From positions 479,450,669 through 479,514,668 of the forward strand of contig NC_057862.1 of the NCBI RefSeq assembly GCF_019393635.1: a stretch of 64,000 nt of DNA, read 5' to 3'. Under the pieces are notes generated by a model. It made no database searches. It saw only the letters and a list, made by a program, of their open reading frames with translations, and was not told the origin of the DNA. A program made the translations under genes and the position numbers. The stretch is from Dromiciops gliroides. Lineage: Eukaryota; Chordata; Mammalia; Microbiotheria; Microbiotheriidae. Each line of letters opens with the position of its first letter. Positions within the stretch are counted from its first letter, which is position 1. Of the stretch, positions 41,890 through 51,924 are shown in pieces.

Positions 41890-42140
41890 ATTGTGGAAGC
41901 TCTTGAACCCTTGGCAAAGGAATTTGAACTCTGTTAGGGAGACAATAAGAAACTCTAGAAAGGTCTTAAGTAGTTAAGGTGGAGCATGACCAGATCTGTG
42001 TGCTAAGGGAATTGAGTCTGATGGGTGAAGGCTAAATTGCAGGGGAGAGATAAAGGTAAAAATACTTTTCAGCGGGCTATTTAGGTATTCCAAGTGGGTA
42101 GTAGTGATGAACTGAATGTAACTGGGTAGAGTTGGTTACC
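41890..42140 (-). mobile_element. L2 ORF2 fragment
   Basis: 'AGGAATTTGAACTCTGTTAG', 'GTGGAGCATGACCAGATCTG' and 'TTAGGTATTCCAAGTGGGTA' follow the reversed L2 order seen elsewhere, diverged. Confidence 0.5.
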
Positions 42141-42319
42141 CACTTCTCCCTATCCTAATTAATGCAATCACATAAAATAAGGGGCAGATAATAGAAGTAA
42201 TGAGGTAGTAATATGTTAAACTAAAGGTAAAAATGGTTTGATACCTTGTTCTTCTTTTCCAAAGTATGAAAGAGTTCTCCCAGGTAGAATCAGAGGATCA
42301 GCTTTCCAATGGATGGCCA

Positions 42320-42960
42320 AACATTAATCATTTCCCTGGCAAGCTTGGCTCTAGCTCATCTTTCCAAGTTTATTACATTACCCATCATCCCATTTCCATT
42401 TATATTATCAATCAAACCAACCTTCTTGCTATTCCACCATGTCTTTTTCAATGCTATCTCCATGTCTGAAATGCATTCCTTCCTCATCTTCATCTGTTTG
42501 AATCCTTAATTTCCTTCAAAATGCAACTCAAATATTTCCTTTTCTTGAAGTCTTTCCTGATTCTCCTAGATATTAGCTCCCTTCAATCCCTTCCCAATTA
42601 CTTCCCATTTATTCTGTGCCATTTACATAATAATCTACAATATCTGGTTAACCTTCAAACATGTTTTTCATCTTGTTCAATCATCAACCCTGGCCATCTT
42701 TTTGCCATGTACTTTTTATTGAATCAGTTCTGCTATCGCTACAAGAAAGAATGTGTCAGTCAAATCCCCTATGACTATACTCACCGCCCCCTGATTTCCC
42801 AGATCAAAAGGACATTCCCTGGCCACCACTACCCTATATGTTATTTTAAAGGCAGGCACTGATTCAGTTTTGTCTTTGTAGTGTTGGTGCCTACCACCGG
42901 GTCTGGCAAGTAGTATGGGCTTAATGAATATTTGGTGATTGATTGAATTGATGTGAGCTA
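42320..42960 (+). mobile_element. L2 LINE 3' end
   Basis: 'CTTCCTCATCTTCATCTGTT', 'GAAGTCTTTCCTGATTCTCC' and 'TTTTGTCTTTGTAGTGTTGG', with a final 'GGGCTTAATGAATATTTGGT'. A stretch of about 150 bp (42690-42845) does not fit L2 and may be an insertion. Confidence 0.72.
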
Positions 42961-43104
42961 TGTTAAAGAGGTAAAATCAATTGCTAATCTGTTTGTTGAT
43001 TGAATGTAAGGTGGTGATAATCGTCCCTGGCCCTTGCCCTCTCTTAACTGCCTTAGTGCTTGAAATTCTTTCATTAGAAGCACATTCCTTACTAGGCATT
43101 TTCT

Positions 43105-43345
43105 TTTGAATTATCACAGAATTTCATAGTAGGAAGATATCTCTAGCCTTGGGACCATCCAGTCCATACCTAAAGAAGCTCTTTAACAATAAACCTGACA
43201 AGGACTCACGTAGCTTTTGCTTGAAGATCTCAATTGAAGGGAGACTCACTACCTCACAAGGTGGGGGTGCATTCTACTTCCTTGTAGTTAGGAAGTTAGT
43301 TCCTGACATCAAGCCAAAATTTGCCTCTTTGTATGGCAAGTAGAA
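43105..43345 (-). mobile_element. L3/CR1 LINE 3' end
   Basis: 'TGGGACCATCCAGTCCATAC', 'TAGCTTTTGCTTGAAGATCT', 'GGGAGACTCACTACCTCACA' and 'AGCCAAAATTTGCCTCTTTG'. This segment lies 3' of the one seen at 11345-12010, with a short overlap in family order. Confidence 0.72.
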
Positions 43346-43361
43346 CAAATTTTATATCACT

Positions 43362-43425
43362 TTATCTACCTATCTACCTACCTACCTACCTGCCTATCTA
43401 TCTATCTATCTATCTATCATCATTG
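43362..43425. repeat. (ATCT)n / (ACCT)n microsatellite
   Basis: Tetranucleotide run with a block of ACCT units inside ATCT units. Confidence 0.93.
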
Positions 43426-43429
43426 TCAT

Positions 43430-43712
43430 CAATCTACATTGATACATTGGGGTGATGTCATGACTTACATTGAATTGTATTTAAGTGAGGGAGGGCTGTG
43501 CAAAGTCACCAGCTTCATTCTCTCTTCCAGAGCCATCTGGATCCAGTGGCAAGATATTTATAGGGTGACTGGAGATGGCTCAGCATGTTTAAGGCTATTG
43601 GGGTTAAGTGACTTGCCCAGGGTCACACAGCTAGTAAGTGTCTGAGGTGAGATTTGAACTCAGGTTCTCCTGAGCCAGTGCTCTATCCACTGTGCCACCT
43701 AGCTACCCCAGA
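43430..43712 (-). mobile_element. long-tail SINE, nearly complete
   Basis: Reversed tail 'ATTGGGGTGATGTCATGACT', 'GAGGGAGGGCTGTGCAAAGT' and 'AGAGCCATCTGGATCCAGTG', then the reversed SINE head 'ATTGGGGTTAAGTGACTTGC' to 'CCACCTAGCTACCCC'. This is the copy that proves the head and tail belong together, since nothing is inserted between them. Confidence 0.85.
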
Positions 43713-43964
43713 ACAAATAATAATAATCTGGGAAAGAGTAACATATTAAGCTACTATAAGTAATTAACATCTTGTTTTGAATTAGTTTTCTGTCAGCCTT
43801 ATGCTGAAAAGGTAACTGGGAGTAGGGTATTAGGGAAATAGATCTTTGATGGGGTAGGGCTCAGACAAGTCTTGGTAGAACACCAAGACTGGATAATCGT
43901 TCCAAGGAATAATGCCAAAGGACTTGATTCTCCCCTAGTTGTCAGAGGTTACATATACATTCCT

Positions 43965-44352
43965 GGGTGGTGGAGTGAAAAGAGCACTGGGCTTGGAATC
44001 AGGAAAATCCTGAATTCAAATCTAGTTTTAGACTCTAATGGACAAGTCACAGTCTTGATTGCCTCAGTTTCTAACCTGTAAAATAAGCTGGAGAAGGAAA
44101 TGTCAAACCACTCCATTTTCTCTGCCAAGAAAACCCCCGGGGCAGCTAGATGGAGCAGTGGATAGAACACCAGCCCTGGAGTCGGGAGTACCTGAGTTCA
44201 AATCCGATCTCAGACACTTAACACTTACTAGCTGTGTGACCCTGGGCAAATCACTTAACCCCAATTGCCTCACTAAAAAAAAAAAAAAAAAGAACACCCC
44301 CAATGGGGTCACAAAGAGTTGGACATGACTGAAAAAAGGACAGAACAACAAC
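43965..44352 (+). mobile_element. MAR1-type SINE split by a short SINE
   Basis: Part one 'GGTGGTGGAGTGAAAAGAGC' to 'TCTGCCAAGAAAACCCCC' and part two 'CCCCAATGGGGTCACAAAGA', 'GTTGGACATGACTGAAAAAA'. The BovB-like tail is well kept. Confidence 0.88.
44139..44291 (+). mobile_element. short SINE inserted in MAR1, type B
   Basis: Full SINE with a 17-19 base A-run. The duplicated target is about AGAAAACCCCC against AGAACACCCCC. Shows that the poly(A) SINE is younger than this MAR1. Confidence 0.94.
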
Positions 44353-44354
44353 AT

Positions 44355-44955
44355 ATTTCTCCAAAATATAATGCAAAAGTGACACGTCTCCCATCCCCAA
44401 TGTGTTCTCCTAGGGAGCCAGCAGCCTGCATGTAAAGAGCCACCAACTCTGATTTTTCCCGCCTGGTACTGTGTGAGTAGAGCAGGTTTGTCAGAACAAA
44501 TGTAAAAATGCTCTAAGTACAGCATTGGGAGAAACATTCATTCATGTCTCCCTGCTCTGCACCTGTCAGGAACAGGGAACAGTAAAGCTATTTGCTTTCT
44601 CTTTAGACAGGAGACAAATATTTTTTTCTTTCCTTCCTCCTTCCCTTTGTTCCTCTTTCTGTGGCTCTCATCCACCCCTGCCCTATATATATCAGCAGAG
44701 GACTACCTTCTATGTGTTGAAATGAGCATGGTCTCTGACTAGGAAAGCCTCAAGAAATATCTGACACAACTGACATTTTGTTGGCTAGGAAGGCCAAGAA
44801 TGTGCTCCCGATGAAATGCTGGCATTGCCTTCCTTATGGTCTATTTACACATAGGAATGTTCTGTAATTGGAAGCTAGATCTGTCCTCCTAGCCCACTCT
44901 TGAAGGAGAGACCCTGCAAAGCTGACCTGCCCATTTGGAAGAACCAATCAATTCA
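44355..44955. other. single-copy stretch, no feature seen
   Basis: No repeat or gene recognised. Confidence 0.5.
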
Positions 44956-44959
44956 ATTT

Positions 44960-45165
44960 ATAGGATCATAGATTTAGAGCTGAAAGAGACCTTACAGGCC
45001 TGGTACAGTTCTCTCGTTTTAAAGTTGTAGAAACTATGACCCAGAGATGTTAAGTAATATGCCCAGGGTCACATAGCTAGTAAGAATCTGGGGCAAGATT
45101 CGTATTCAACTCTTCCAGATTCCAAGTCTAGTGATTGATCCACTACACCAAGCTACTTCTAAAGT
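44960..45165 (-). mobile_element. MIR3, nearly full length
   Basis: 'GATCATAGATTTAGAGCTGA', 'GAAACTATGACCCAGAGATG', 'CCAGGGTCACATAGCTAGTA', 'CCAAGTCTAGTGATTGATCC'. Confidence 0.82.
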
Positions 45166-45194
45166 GGCACTGGAAGATACAGAGAATTCTTTTC

Positions 45195-45805
45195 AATGTG
45201 ACAAGCAATTATGAAGGGCCTCCTTTGTGCCAGGAGCTGGACTAGGCCCTGGGGATATAGGAGATTAATCAACTAGCATTTATGAAGTGACTATGTATTA
45301 GGTACTATGTTAAGTGCTGGGGATACAAAGAAAAGCAAAAAACAAAACAAAAAATAAACAAAAACAAAAGCTCTGCAAGGAGCTGACATTCTACCAGGGG
45401 AAACCACAGGCATGTAAACATGAATTATATACAACAGAAATAGAGATTTTCAGAGGAGGGGATAACAACTGGAGAATCTATAAAGGAAGGGAGTAATCTG
45501 AGATGAGCCTTGAGGGGACTTAGAGATTCTAAGGAGAACATTCTTGGCCTGTGCATGGACACAGTTGTTGGATGTTGGACACAGATACCAACAAGCAGGT
45601 CAGCTTGGCTGGAATGAGTATGTCATGGGGAGGAATATGGAATGAGTCTGGAAAAGATAGGTCACAATCCACTTGTGAAGGGATTTAAGTGCCCCAAAGG
45701 GAGTTAATGTTTTTTTTTTTCTTTGAGGGAATAGAGAGCCAGTGAATCTTCTTAAATTGTGCAGTGACGTGGCCAGATCTGTGCTTTACAAAGATCAATT
45801 TGCCA
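45195..45805 (-). mobile_element. two adjoining L2 3' ends
   Basis: A short reversed L2 end (45205-45262, 'GTGCCAGGAGCTGGACTAGG') is followed by a second, longer one from 45265 ('GTGACTATGTATTAGGTACT', 'GAGCTGACATTCTACCAGGG', 'GATGAGCCTTGAGGGGACTT', 'CAGTGACGTGGCCAGATCTG'). Confidence 0.75.
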
Positions 45806-47055
45806 TCTTTTCTCCCTAGGGAAAATGAAAGGGCCTTGTACTGTGGTGATTTGCTATTTGCTGGAGTCCCCACCACAGGCCCCTTTGGGGAAATAAGTAT
45901 TTTCCTGAGGCCCCTCTTTAGTATCATACCTATTATTAAGAGCTCTGGTGCCCAGGTAGGGAGGTACTATTTATGGAAAGGCATGGGATGAGGGTTTAGT
46001 GAAAACATTCTTTTTCACAATGATAAGAAAAATCTCTTAAATGTTCTAATTCATTTTCTGGTCACTTGAAAATAAATGACCATGACATAGAAGGAAAACC
46101 AGACATAACTATTGACAGTTTTCGGGAATGCAGAAACCTGGCAAGGACAGCAAGGGATATGATTCATGGAAAAAAGAATTTTTATGGTTTTTAACTCAAC
46201 TGGTTATTTTGAATTCAGGAAAACACTTTTTGTTCAAATTTCCTTGCAAAGGGCCCATTGAATGAATGCAAACTAAACATTTGGCTTTCTGGTTCTAATG
46301 AGATATTGGTTTAAAGGACATACATGAAAATGTGTAAAACATTTATTGACATTTAGTTTGAAATGTCTTGATAATTAGGCTAGAAGGAAAGTTAGAGAAA
46401 AGTAACTTATCGGTTTGCCACCACATGGCTGGGGTCATCATTTCTGACTTCATCACCCAGCAATATTCCATGCAAATCTGACCCAACATCTGCAAAAACA
46501 GTAGAGTGCTGGGTAAATTGTGCCAAATGTAGCTACCACTTTGTGTGGTAGATTCAAAGTTCCTTCACTTGGAATCTGAGCAAAGTCTTTATTTCTGGGA
46601 ACAACCTTCCATTTGTTTTCCAGAAAAGAATGAATTGAACTTATAAAAGTTTTCCAGATAACATGGAAGAAGAATGGATAAATTGCAAAGTCTTGGTTGG
46701 TTTGATTTCCTTCAGATTTCCTGGAGAAAAATTAACTTTCCCAGGTAAATTAGAGCTCATCACTGATACTTCAAACCTTCAGAGGAGAAAGGAGAGAAAC
46801 ATCCCAGTTGTTGGTCATTCCATGTTTCTTTTGATGGTAAATTTGAATTCAATTCAAGGAGTCACCTTCTTTAGTTGTTAGGTCTCTATGCTTCCTCAGA
46901 TTTATTGTCATGATCTCATTAAATTGTCATTATTTGTCTGTTTAAATTTGTTTTCCCTTCATAGAATATCACTGACAAACTGTGAGATTAAAATTGGATA
47001 TTAGATCATAAATCTCCCCTACTTAACCTTTCCCTTAATTTATCTCCCAGACTAG
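45806..47055. other. single-copy stretch, no gene seen
   Basis: About 1.2 kb without recognised repeats. Candidate for conserved non-coding DNA by elimination only. Confidence 0.45.
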
Positions 47056-47059
47056 TAAA

Positions 47060-47525
47060 TGGAAGAAGCTTCTGGTTTTCTAGATAGAGCCTTTATTGTA
47101 TGGTAGTCACAAGGTGATGTTGATTAGAAGGATAGGAAAGTAGAAATACAATACAAATCGTCTTAAGTCTAGGCTTAGTCTATATTCTGTATAAAACTCA
47201 CCAAAAACCCAAGGCCACTTTTGGGGAGAGAGACCGAGTCAAGCGCGTGCTGTTAACCGAGAGCCGGGCCGAGTCAAACTCCAGTCCGCGTCTGTCTGCA
47301 GCGCAGCCAGGAGACCAGCGGAGCAGGAAAAAAACCCCACTTCCGTTCTCTCCTTGCCTTTTCAGCTCGCACCCCGGAAGTCGAGTGCGTAGCAGGCAGT
47401 CTGACGTGCGCAGCAGGCGGACTGTTGGTCTCCTCCCCAAAAGGGTGGTCCTTCAAAAACTGTCGTCTTTCAGTTATCCTAACCGACTGTTAAAAAACTT
47501 TCATATTTTTTTTTACCACACTGAA
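47060..47525. promoter_or_regulatory. CpG-dense patch with TATA-like box; solitary LTR or orphan promoter
   Basis: Positions 47225-47420 hold roughly 15 CpG sites and are GC-rich, whereas the surrounding tens of kilobases have very few. On the plus strand TATAAAA near 47190 precedes the patch by about 35 bases. On the minus strand AATAAAGG lies near 47085-47092. TG/CA ends are possible (for example ACCACA near 47519). A promoter-like body with a single TATA box and polyadenylation signal fits a lone retroviral LTR fossil of unknown family, but an unmethylated orphan promoter is also possible. No gag, pol or env traces adjoin it. Confidence 0.4.
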
Positions 47526-47532
47526 GAGAGAG

Positions 47533-47840
47533 TCAATAAATATTTATTAAGCACCTCCTATGTGCTAAGAGCTGGGGATTAAAAAAAGAGACAAAAGACA
47601 GTGGGGGGAGGGGAGGTGGGGCAGCTAGGTGGCTCAGTAGATAAAGCACTACCCCTGGATTCAGGAGGACCTGAGTTCAAATCTGACCTCAGACATTGGA
47701 CACTGACTAGCTGTGTGACCCTGGGCAAGTCACTTAACACTCATTGCCCTGGAAAAAAAAAAAGACAGGCTCTGTCCTTAAGGAACTCACAAAATAATAA
47801 AATATACCTTCTCCCTCATAGCAGACAGGCTGGGATCAGA
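47533..47840 (-). mobile_element. L2 3' end split by a short SINE
   Basis: 'TCAATAAATATTTATTAAGC', 'ACCTCCTATGTGCTAAGAGC', then after the SINE 'AGGCTCTGTCCTTAAGGAAC'. Confidence 0.8.
47617..47761 (+). mobile_element. short SINE, type A, in L2
   Basis: GGGGCAGCTAGGTGGCTCAG head, A-run tail. AAAAGACAG occurs before the G-rich leader (about 47593) and right after the A-run. Confidence 0.94.
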
Positions 47841-47894
47841 CATAGTATTTATAGGTGTATTAGATATTGGTACTTTTCTGGATTATAATAAAAA

Positions 47895-48095
47895 ATGTTG
47901 GACTTAGAGTCAGAAAGACCTAATTTCAAATCTTACTAGCTGTGTGAGCACGGACAAGTTAATCAATGTCCCTCAGGCACAATTTCCTTATCTGTAAAAT
48001 GGGTATAAGGATAGCAATAACTCCTCTAAGTAGTGTAAGGATCAGATCAGATAATATACGTAAAACTCTTTACAAGCCTTAAAGCTTTATAAATA
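47895..48095 (+). mobile_element. MIR
   Basis: 'TTGGACTTAGAGTCAGAAAG', 'CACAATTTCCTTATCTGTAA', 'GTAAAACTCTTTACAAGCCT'. Confidence 0.78.
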
Positions 48096-48225
48096 TTAGT
48101 TATTGGGCATTACTCCATGAGTACAAGAATATTCCACTTTTTTGTTTTTGTATCTCCTAGAGGTAATTAGTAAATGTGTATTAAATCAAATAGAAAATTA
48201 TTGTTTAACTATAGGTTAAGCAGTT

Positions 48226-48432
48226 TCAGCAACTAGGTGGTACAATGTGAGCCTAGAGTCATGAAGACCCGAGTTCAAATATGACCTCAGATACTAGCTG
48301 TGTGACTCTGCACAAGTCATTTAACTCTGTTTGCCTCAGTTTCCTCATCTGTAAAGTGAGCCAGAGGAGGAAATAGAAAACAATTCCAGTACCTTTGCCA
48401 AGACAGGACTGAAATGACTAAACAACAACAAG
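48226..48432 (+). mobile_element. MAR1-type SINE
   Basis: Degraded head 'CAGCAACTAGGTGGTACAAT', intact 'TTTGCCTCAGTTTCCTCATC' core, 'AGTACCTTTGCCAAGACAGG' and end 'ACTGAAATGACTAAACAACA'. A gap removes part of the tail. Confidence 0.82.
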
Positions 48433-48434
48433 CA

Positions 48435-49145
48435 GTTTCAGGTCTATGCCCACACCATTTTCAAAATGCTGCTCTGTGAGAAAGTGTTTGCTTTGTTATT
48501 CTTGACTTGACTTAAGGTACTTAGCCTCACTATCCAGTTTTCCAATCTTCAGTCCTTTCCCTACAGAACCAAGAAAAGAGTGACACATCAAATGGGAAAG
48601 TCTTCCAAGAGCTTAGGCAATTCCTTTGTAATTCTGCTTCTCTACACCAAAGCAGCAGATGGAAGATTTCCTCTCTCCTATACAACTTGTACCCAGTGTA
48701 ATAAGGATGAGAGGATGGGGCTGGTTCTCAGTGGCCCATTTTGTGTTCTGTGGGCTCATGCCAAAGGCGATTGTATCCATATTCTTCCATACTAGGAAGT
48801 GATTTTTCTAATAGGTTTGGCAAAACTTAAAGAATTAGTGCCTGTTTAAGAAAATTACAGACACCAAGCAAAGCAGTATTTCAGCGTAACTTGTCCCTTT
48901 CTTCCATTGTAGTTACTTGGTTTATGTGGAATTAGAACACAGTGGAAGTTGTGGCCCCAGGGGTGAGTTTTAAAAATAAGTTCTTTTAAAAAAAAATGTT
49001 TGTTTCCTTCCAACAGAAGAATCAAATGGGACAATTGTTGGGCTATTTATAGAAGGTGTCTTAAATACATTGGGAACAATTGGGGAATAGTTTGTCTGCC
49101 AGAGGCACCCATGCTTTGTTTCCTATATGTGGTACCAGGGTCATG
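48435..49145. other. single-copy stretch, no feature seen
   Basis: No repeat or gene recognised. Confidence 0.5.
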
Positions 49146-49149
49146 GGAT

Positions 49150-49228
49150 CACAGGGTCATAGATTCAGGGCTGGAAGGGACCTTAAAGGTCATCTAGTCC
49201 ATTTTCTTCATTTTACAGATGAAGAAAC
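49150..49228 (-). mobile_element. MIR3 tail, cut off
   Basis: 'GGTCATAGATTCAGGGCTGG', 'AAGGTCATCTAGTCCATTTT' and 'CATTTTACAGATGAAGAAAC', after which it stops abruptly at the start of the next candidate element. Confidence 0.75.
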
Positions 49229-49234
49229 TAAATT

Positions 49235-49832
49235 GTTGAACTTGTTAACCTAGGAATTAAGGAACTATAGCTCTTGGTATTGAACAGCAAGAAGCTTGGA
49301 ATACCCAAAGATGGTAACCAAGGACGGTTTTTATGGGATAACTGAACAAAAGAAACCAATAGACTGGTCCAGAGTCAAATACAGAAACTACTAACTACTT
49401 AATGTAAATGAACCTTTAACAAAAGAAACCATACAATTGCTCCAGAGTTAAGTATGGAAGATACTTAACTCTACATAGAAACTACTTAATGTAGGTGGAC
49501 CCTTTTACATAATAACATAAAGTCCAAGGAGTAAGGTAGGGGATCATTTTGCTTGGGGGAAGGTCCATAAGTCAATCAGGAATTGACAAAGACCAGTCAG
49601 CCCCAGGCAATTCATTAGCCTGGGAAGGGGGAGTAGGTGGGGATCAGTTAGTTCTCAGTAAATTTGTAGTTATCAAACAGTTTCAGTTGATAGCTTTTGT
49701 ATATTAAGAGTTCCCTATAATTACGAAATCATAGGCTTAGATCTCCTCCCTCTGCTTCAGCCTTGCCTCCCTGCCTCTCAAAAAATCCCTATAGAAAAGA
49801 ACGTTCTAGTTCTTGTTAAGGGAAAACATTTT
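49235..49832 (+). mobile_element. possible solitary LTR (fossil), family unknown
   Basis: About 600 bp that begins TGTTGAAC.. directly where a MIR3 is cut and ends ..GGGAAAACA. It holds an internal direct duplication of about 75-85 bp (49353-49430 and 49423-49500, sharing 'AAAGAAACCA', 'CTCCAGAGT' and 'AGAAACTACTTAATGTA'), as seen in enhancer repeats of retroviral U3 regions, and a pyrimidine-rich stretch near 49745-49785. No internal retroviral genes are nearby and no clear flanking duplication was found. Old. The call rests on layout only. Confidence 0.35.
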
Positions 49833-49879
49833 TCAGCCATTGCTCTAAGACATCAATCAACTCTTCTTGCAAACCCTAG

Positions 49880-49975
49880 TTCTATTCAAGTCCTCTCCTC
49901 TAGTGATTCCTTTAATTGTTGGTGCTCTCCCTCATTTATTTTGAATTCATTTTGCATATATTTGGTATGTCCTAC
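49880..49975 (+). mobile_element. L2 fragment
   Basis: 'TTAATTGTTGGTGCTCTCCC' and 'TTTTGCATATATTTGGTATG' match the L2 3' region ahead of its end. Confidence 0.5.
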
Positions 49976-49977
49976 TT

Positions 49978-50125
49978 CTGACATAAACTGGCTATGTGAC
50001 CTTAGACAAGTCACTTTATACCTTAATGCCCCATTAAAATCTAAGAAAATGTTATAGAGAAGGTGCCAATGTGCATTGCTAGAAGCAGTTTCTTGACCAA
50101 GATTTTAAATGAAATCACCAATCCT
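49978..50125 (+). mobile_element. CORE-SINE with 'GGTAGAGG' type tail
   Basis: 'GCTATGTGACCTTAGACAAG' then 'GAGAAGGTGCCAATGTGCAT', 'GCAGTTTCTTGACCAAGATT' and 'AAATGAAATCACCAATCC'. Confidence 0.62.
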
Positions 50126-50134
50126 GCCCTGCCT

Positions 50135-50220
50135 CCTCTTCCATCCTCTTCCCTCCTCTCTCTCACCTTCTCTCTCTCTCCCTCCTGCCCCTACCCATAC
50201 TACAACTCCCTCTCTTCCCA
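50135..50220. repeat. polypyrimidine tract (CT-rich)
   Basis: CCTCTTCC and CTCTCTCC units, nearly pure pyrimidine for about 75 bases. Confidence 0.85.
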
Positions 50221-50237
50221 TTTATAGGTTTATACAT

Positions 50238-50498
50238 ACATGCAGCTAGGTGGTGCAGTGAATAGAGTTGCCATGCCTGGAGTCAAGAAAACTCCTCTTT
50301 GTGAGTTCAAATCTGGCCTCAGTCACTTACTAGCTGTGTGACCCTGGGCAAGTCGCTTAACCCTGTTGGCCTAAGTACATCTATAAAATGAGCTGGAGAA
50401 GGAAATGGCAAACCAAACTAGTATCTTTGCCAAGAAAACCCCAAATGGGGTCTTGAAGAATCAGGCATGACTGAAATGACTGAATAATAACAACAAAA
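50238..50498 (+). mobile_element. MAR1-type SINE, full length
   Basis: TGCAGCTAGGTGGTGCAG head, an insertion 'AAGAAAACTCCTCTTTGTG' before the B-box, then 'GAGAAGGAAATGGCAAACCA', 'CAAATGGGGTCTTGAAGAAT' and 'CATGACTGAAATGACTG'. Confidence 0.9.
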
Positions 50499-50499
50499 C

Positions 50500-51265
50500 T
50501 TCTTTCTATTGCATGCTATTTTCTCTGTCAATCAAATGGCATGTAGATTTAGACTATAGTTAGTATTGTGGATTTAAATTTTATAGGTGATACAGCAGCA
50601 TAGATGCTGGTAGAATGATCATCAGCTGGAATTTTTCTCACCAATGAAATTGCATCTTTTTTATTGTAGCATGAGTCTTTTATTCAAATACTGGGATTTA
50701 AGAAAAACCTTGTCAGATTAGTACTTGATTTTGGTGGCAGAATTGTCTTTAAAGTCAGTGAGATTTTTGGACCGTGCTCTTGATCTTTCTGATTAGGTAA
50801 TAGCTGTTAACAAAAATAATGCCCCAACTCTAAACTTGGATGAAAATAATTTATTCTGATTATAGGAACTGATTGCTAGTGTTCAACTTTTATTTCACAA
50901 ATGAAACAAATTTTAAAAGCCTGACTATTGAGAACCACCATATTTACTTGGAAATTTCCTCCTCTATGTTTTTTTTCCCCCAAACATATGGTGAGAGAAA
51001 TTGAAAAAAAGTTGCCTTGAATAAATATTTCCCATCAACCCTATGTCCTATTTTCCTCCTTTGCATTCCCTAATAAACAGCTGGCACCCTAATTAGTTCA
51101 AACAATGAATCCCCTGAAGAGGTCTCATTATTCAAACTCTCACTGTGTGTTTGCTTGGTTGAAACCAATTACCATATTTTACACAATTAGAACTTCAAAT
51201 AGTGTGAATTCAAATACTTGTAACCACTTCAAGAGGTTCATTATTCACACTAATTGGGACCTAGT
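50500..51265. other. single-copy stretch, no feature seen
   Basis: No repeat or gene recognised. Confidence 0.5.
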
Positions 51266-51269
51266 GATA

Positions 51270-51345
51270 TATTCTACCCAAGCACAGTACATGGAACCCA
51301 GTAGGAACTTAATAAATGTTTGTTTGTTTAATTGAGTTGAAGCCA
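51270..51345 (+). mobile_element. L2 3' terminus
   Basis: 'AAGCACAGTACATGGAACCC' and 'GTAGGAACTTAATAAATGTT'. Confidence 0.65.
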
Positions 51346-51920
51346 GAAGGAAGTGAATAATGGTGAATTTAAACTCTAAACCTAAACTTGAAAGGAAATG
51401 AAATCCTAAATGTAAGCATTGTCTTCTAATCATCTTTCCCCCTCTCTCTCACACATTTAAAAACATTGAACCTGAAATGGCCAAAAAAAGGCTGTCACTG
51501 TAAACGACATTTTCCAGGAACTCAAAAGAATTTCTGAAGGAAAGAAGTGATTTTAGGAGATTGTTATTTCAGGTAATCTCACTAATTATTATTTCAAAAT
51601 TTTGTAAAAGTTGAGGATAGGACTCTTCAAGTAAACATAATAACCAAGGCATTTGATAATGGTGAATGTTTGTTTTGCTTAACCACATTTACATTAAAAT
51701 TCATCTTCAGCCAAGGTATGTTTGTTTAAAAGGACTTAAATTAAGGTGTATGTTGTAATTGGAAAGATGAAGGTCAAAAATGAATAATAAAAGAAATCAA
51801 GAGAAAAATCAAGTTTTCAAAGTTTAAATTCAATAAATATTCCATGGATATAATTCAAGAACAACTGAGAAAGGAGATACCAGAGTAATACTTGTTGAAT
51901 ATTAAAATATAGTTTTTGTA
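51346..51920. other. single-copy stretch, no feature seen
   Basis: AT-rich, no repeat or gene recognised. Confidence 0.5.
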
Positions 51921-51924
51921 TCTG

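Noticed and set aside
44103-44537. 144-codon minus-strand frame
   Set aside because: About half of it is a reverse-read SINE ('[14 protein letters not shown]'-type peptide, repeated at every reverse SINE copy).
47198-47582. Three overlapping frames in the CpG patch as a possible gene
   Set aside because: Frames on both strands are open because the GC-rich patch is poor in stop codons. None shows a known motif and none extends beyond the patch.
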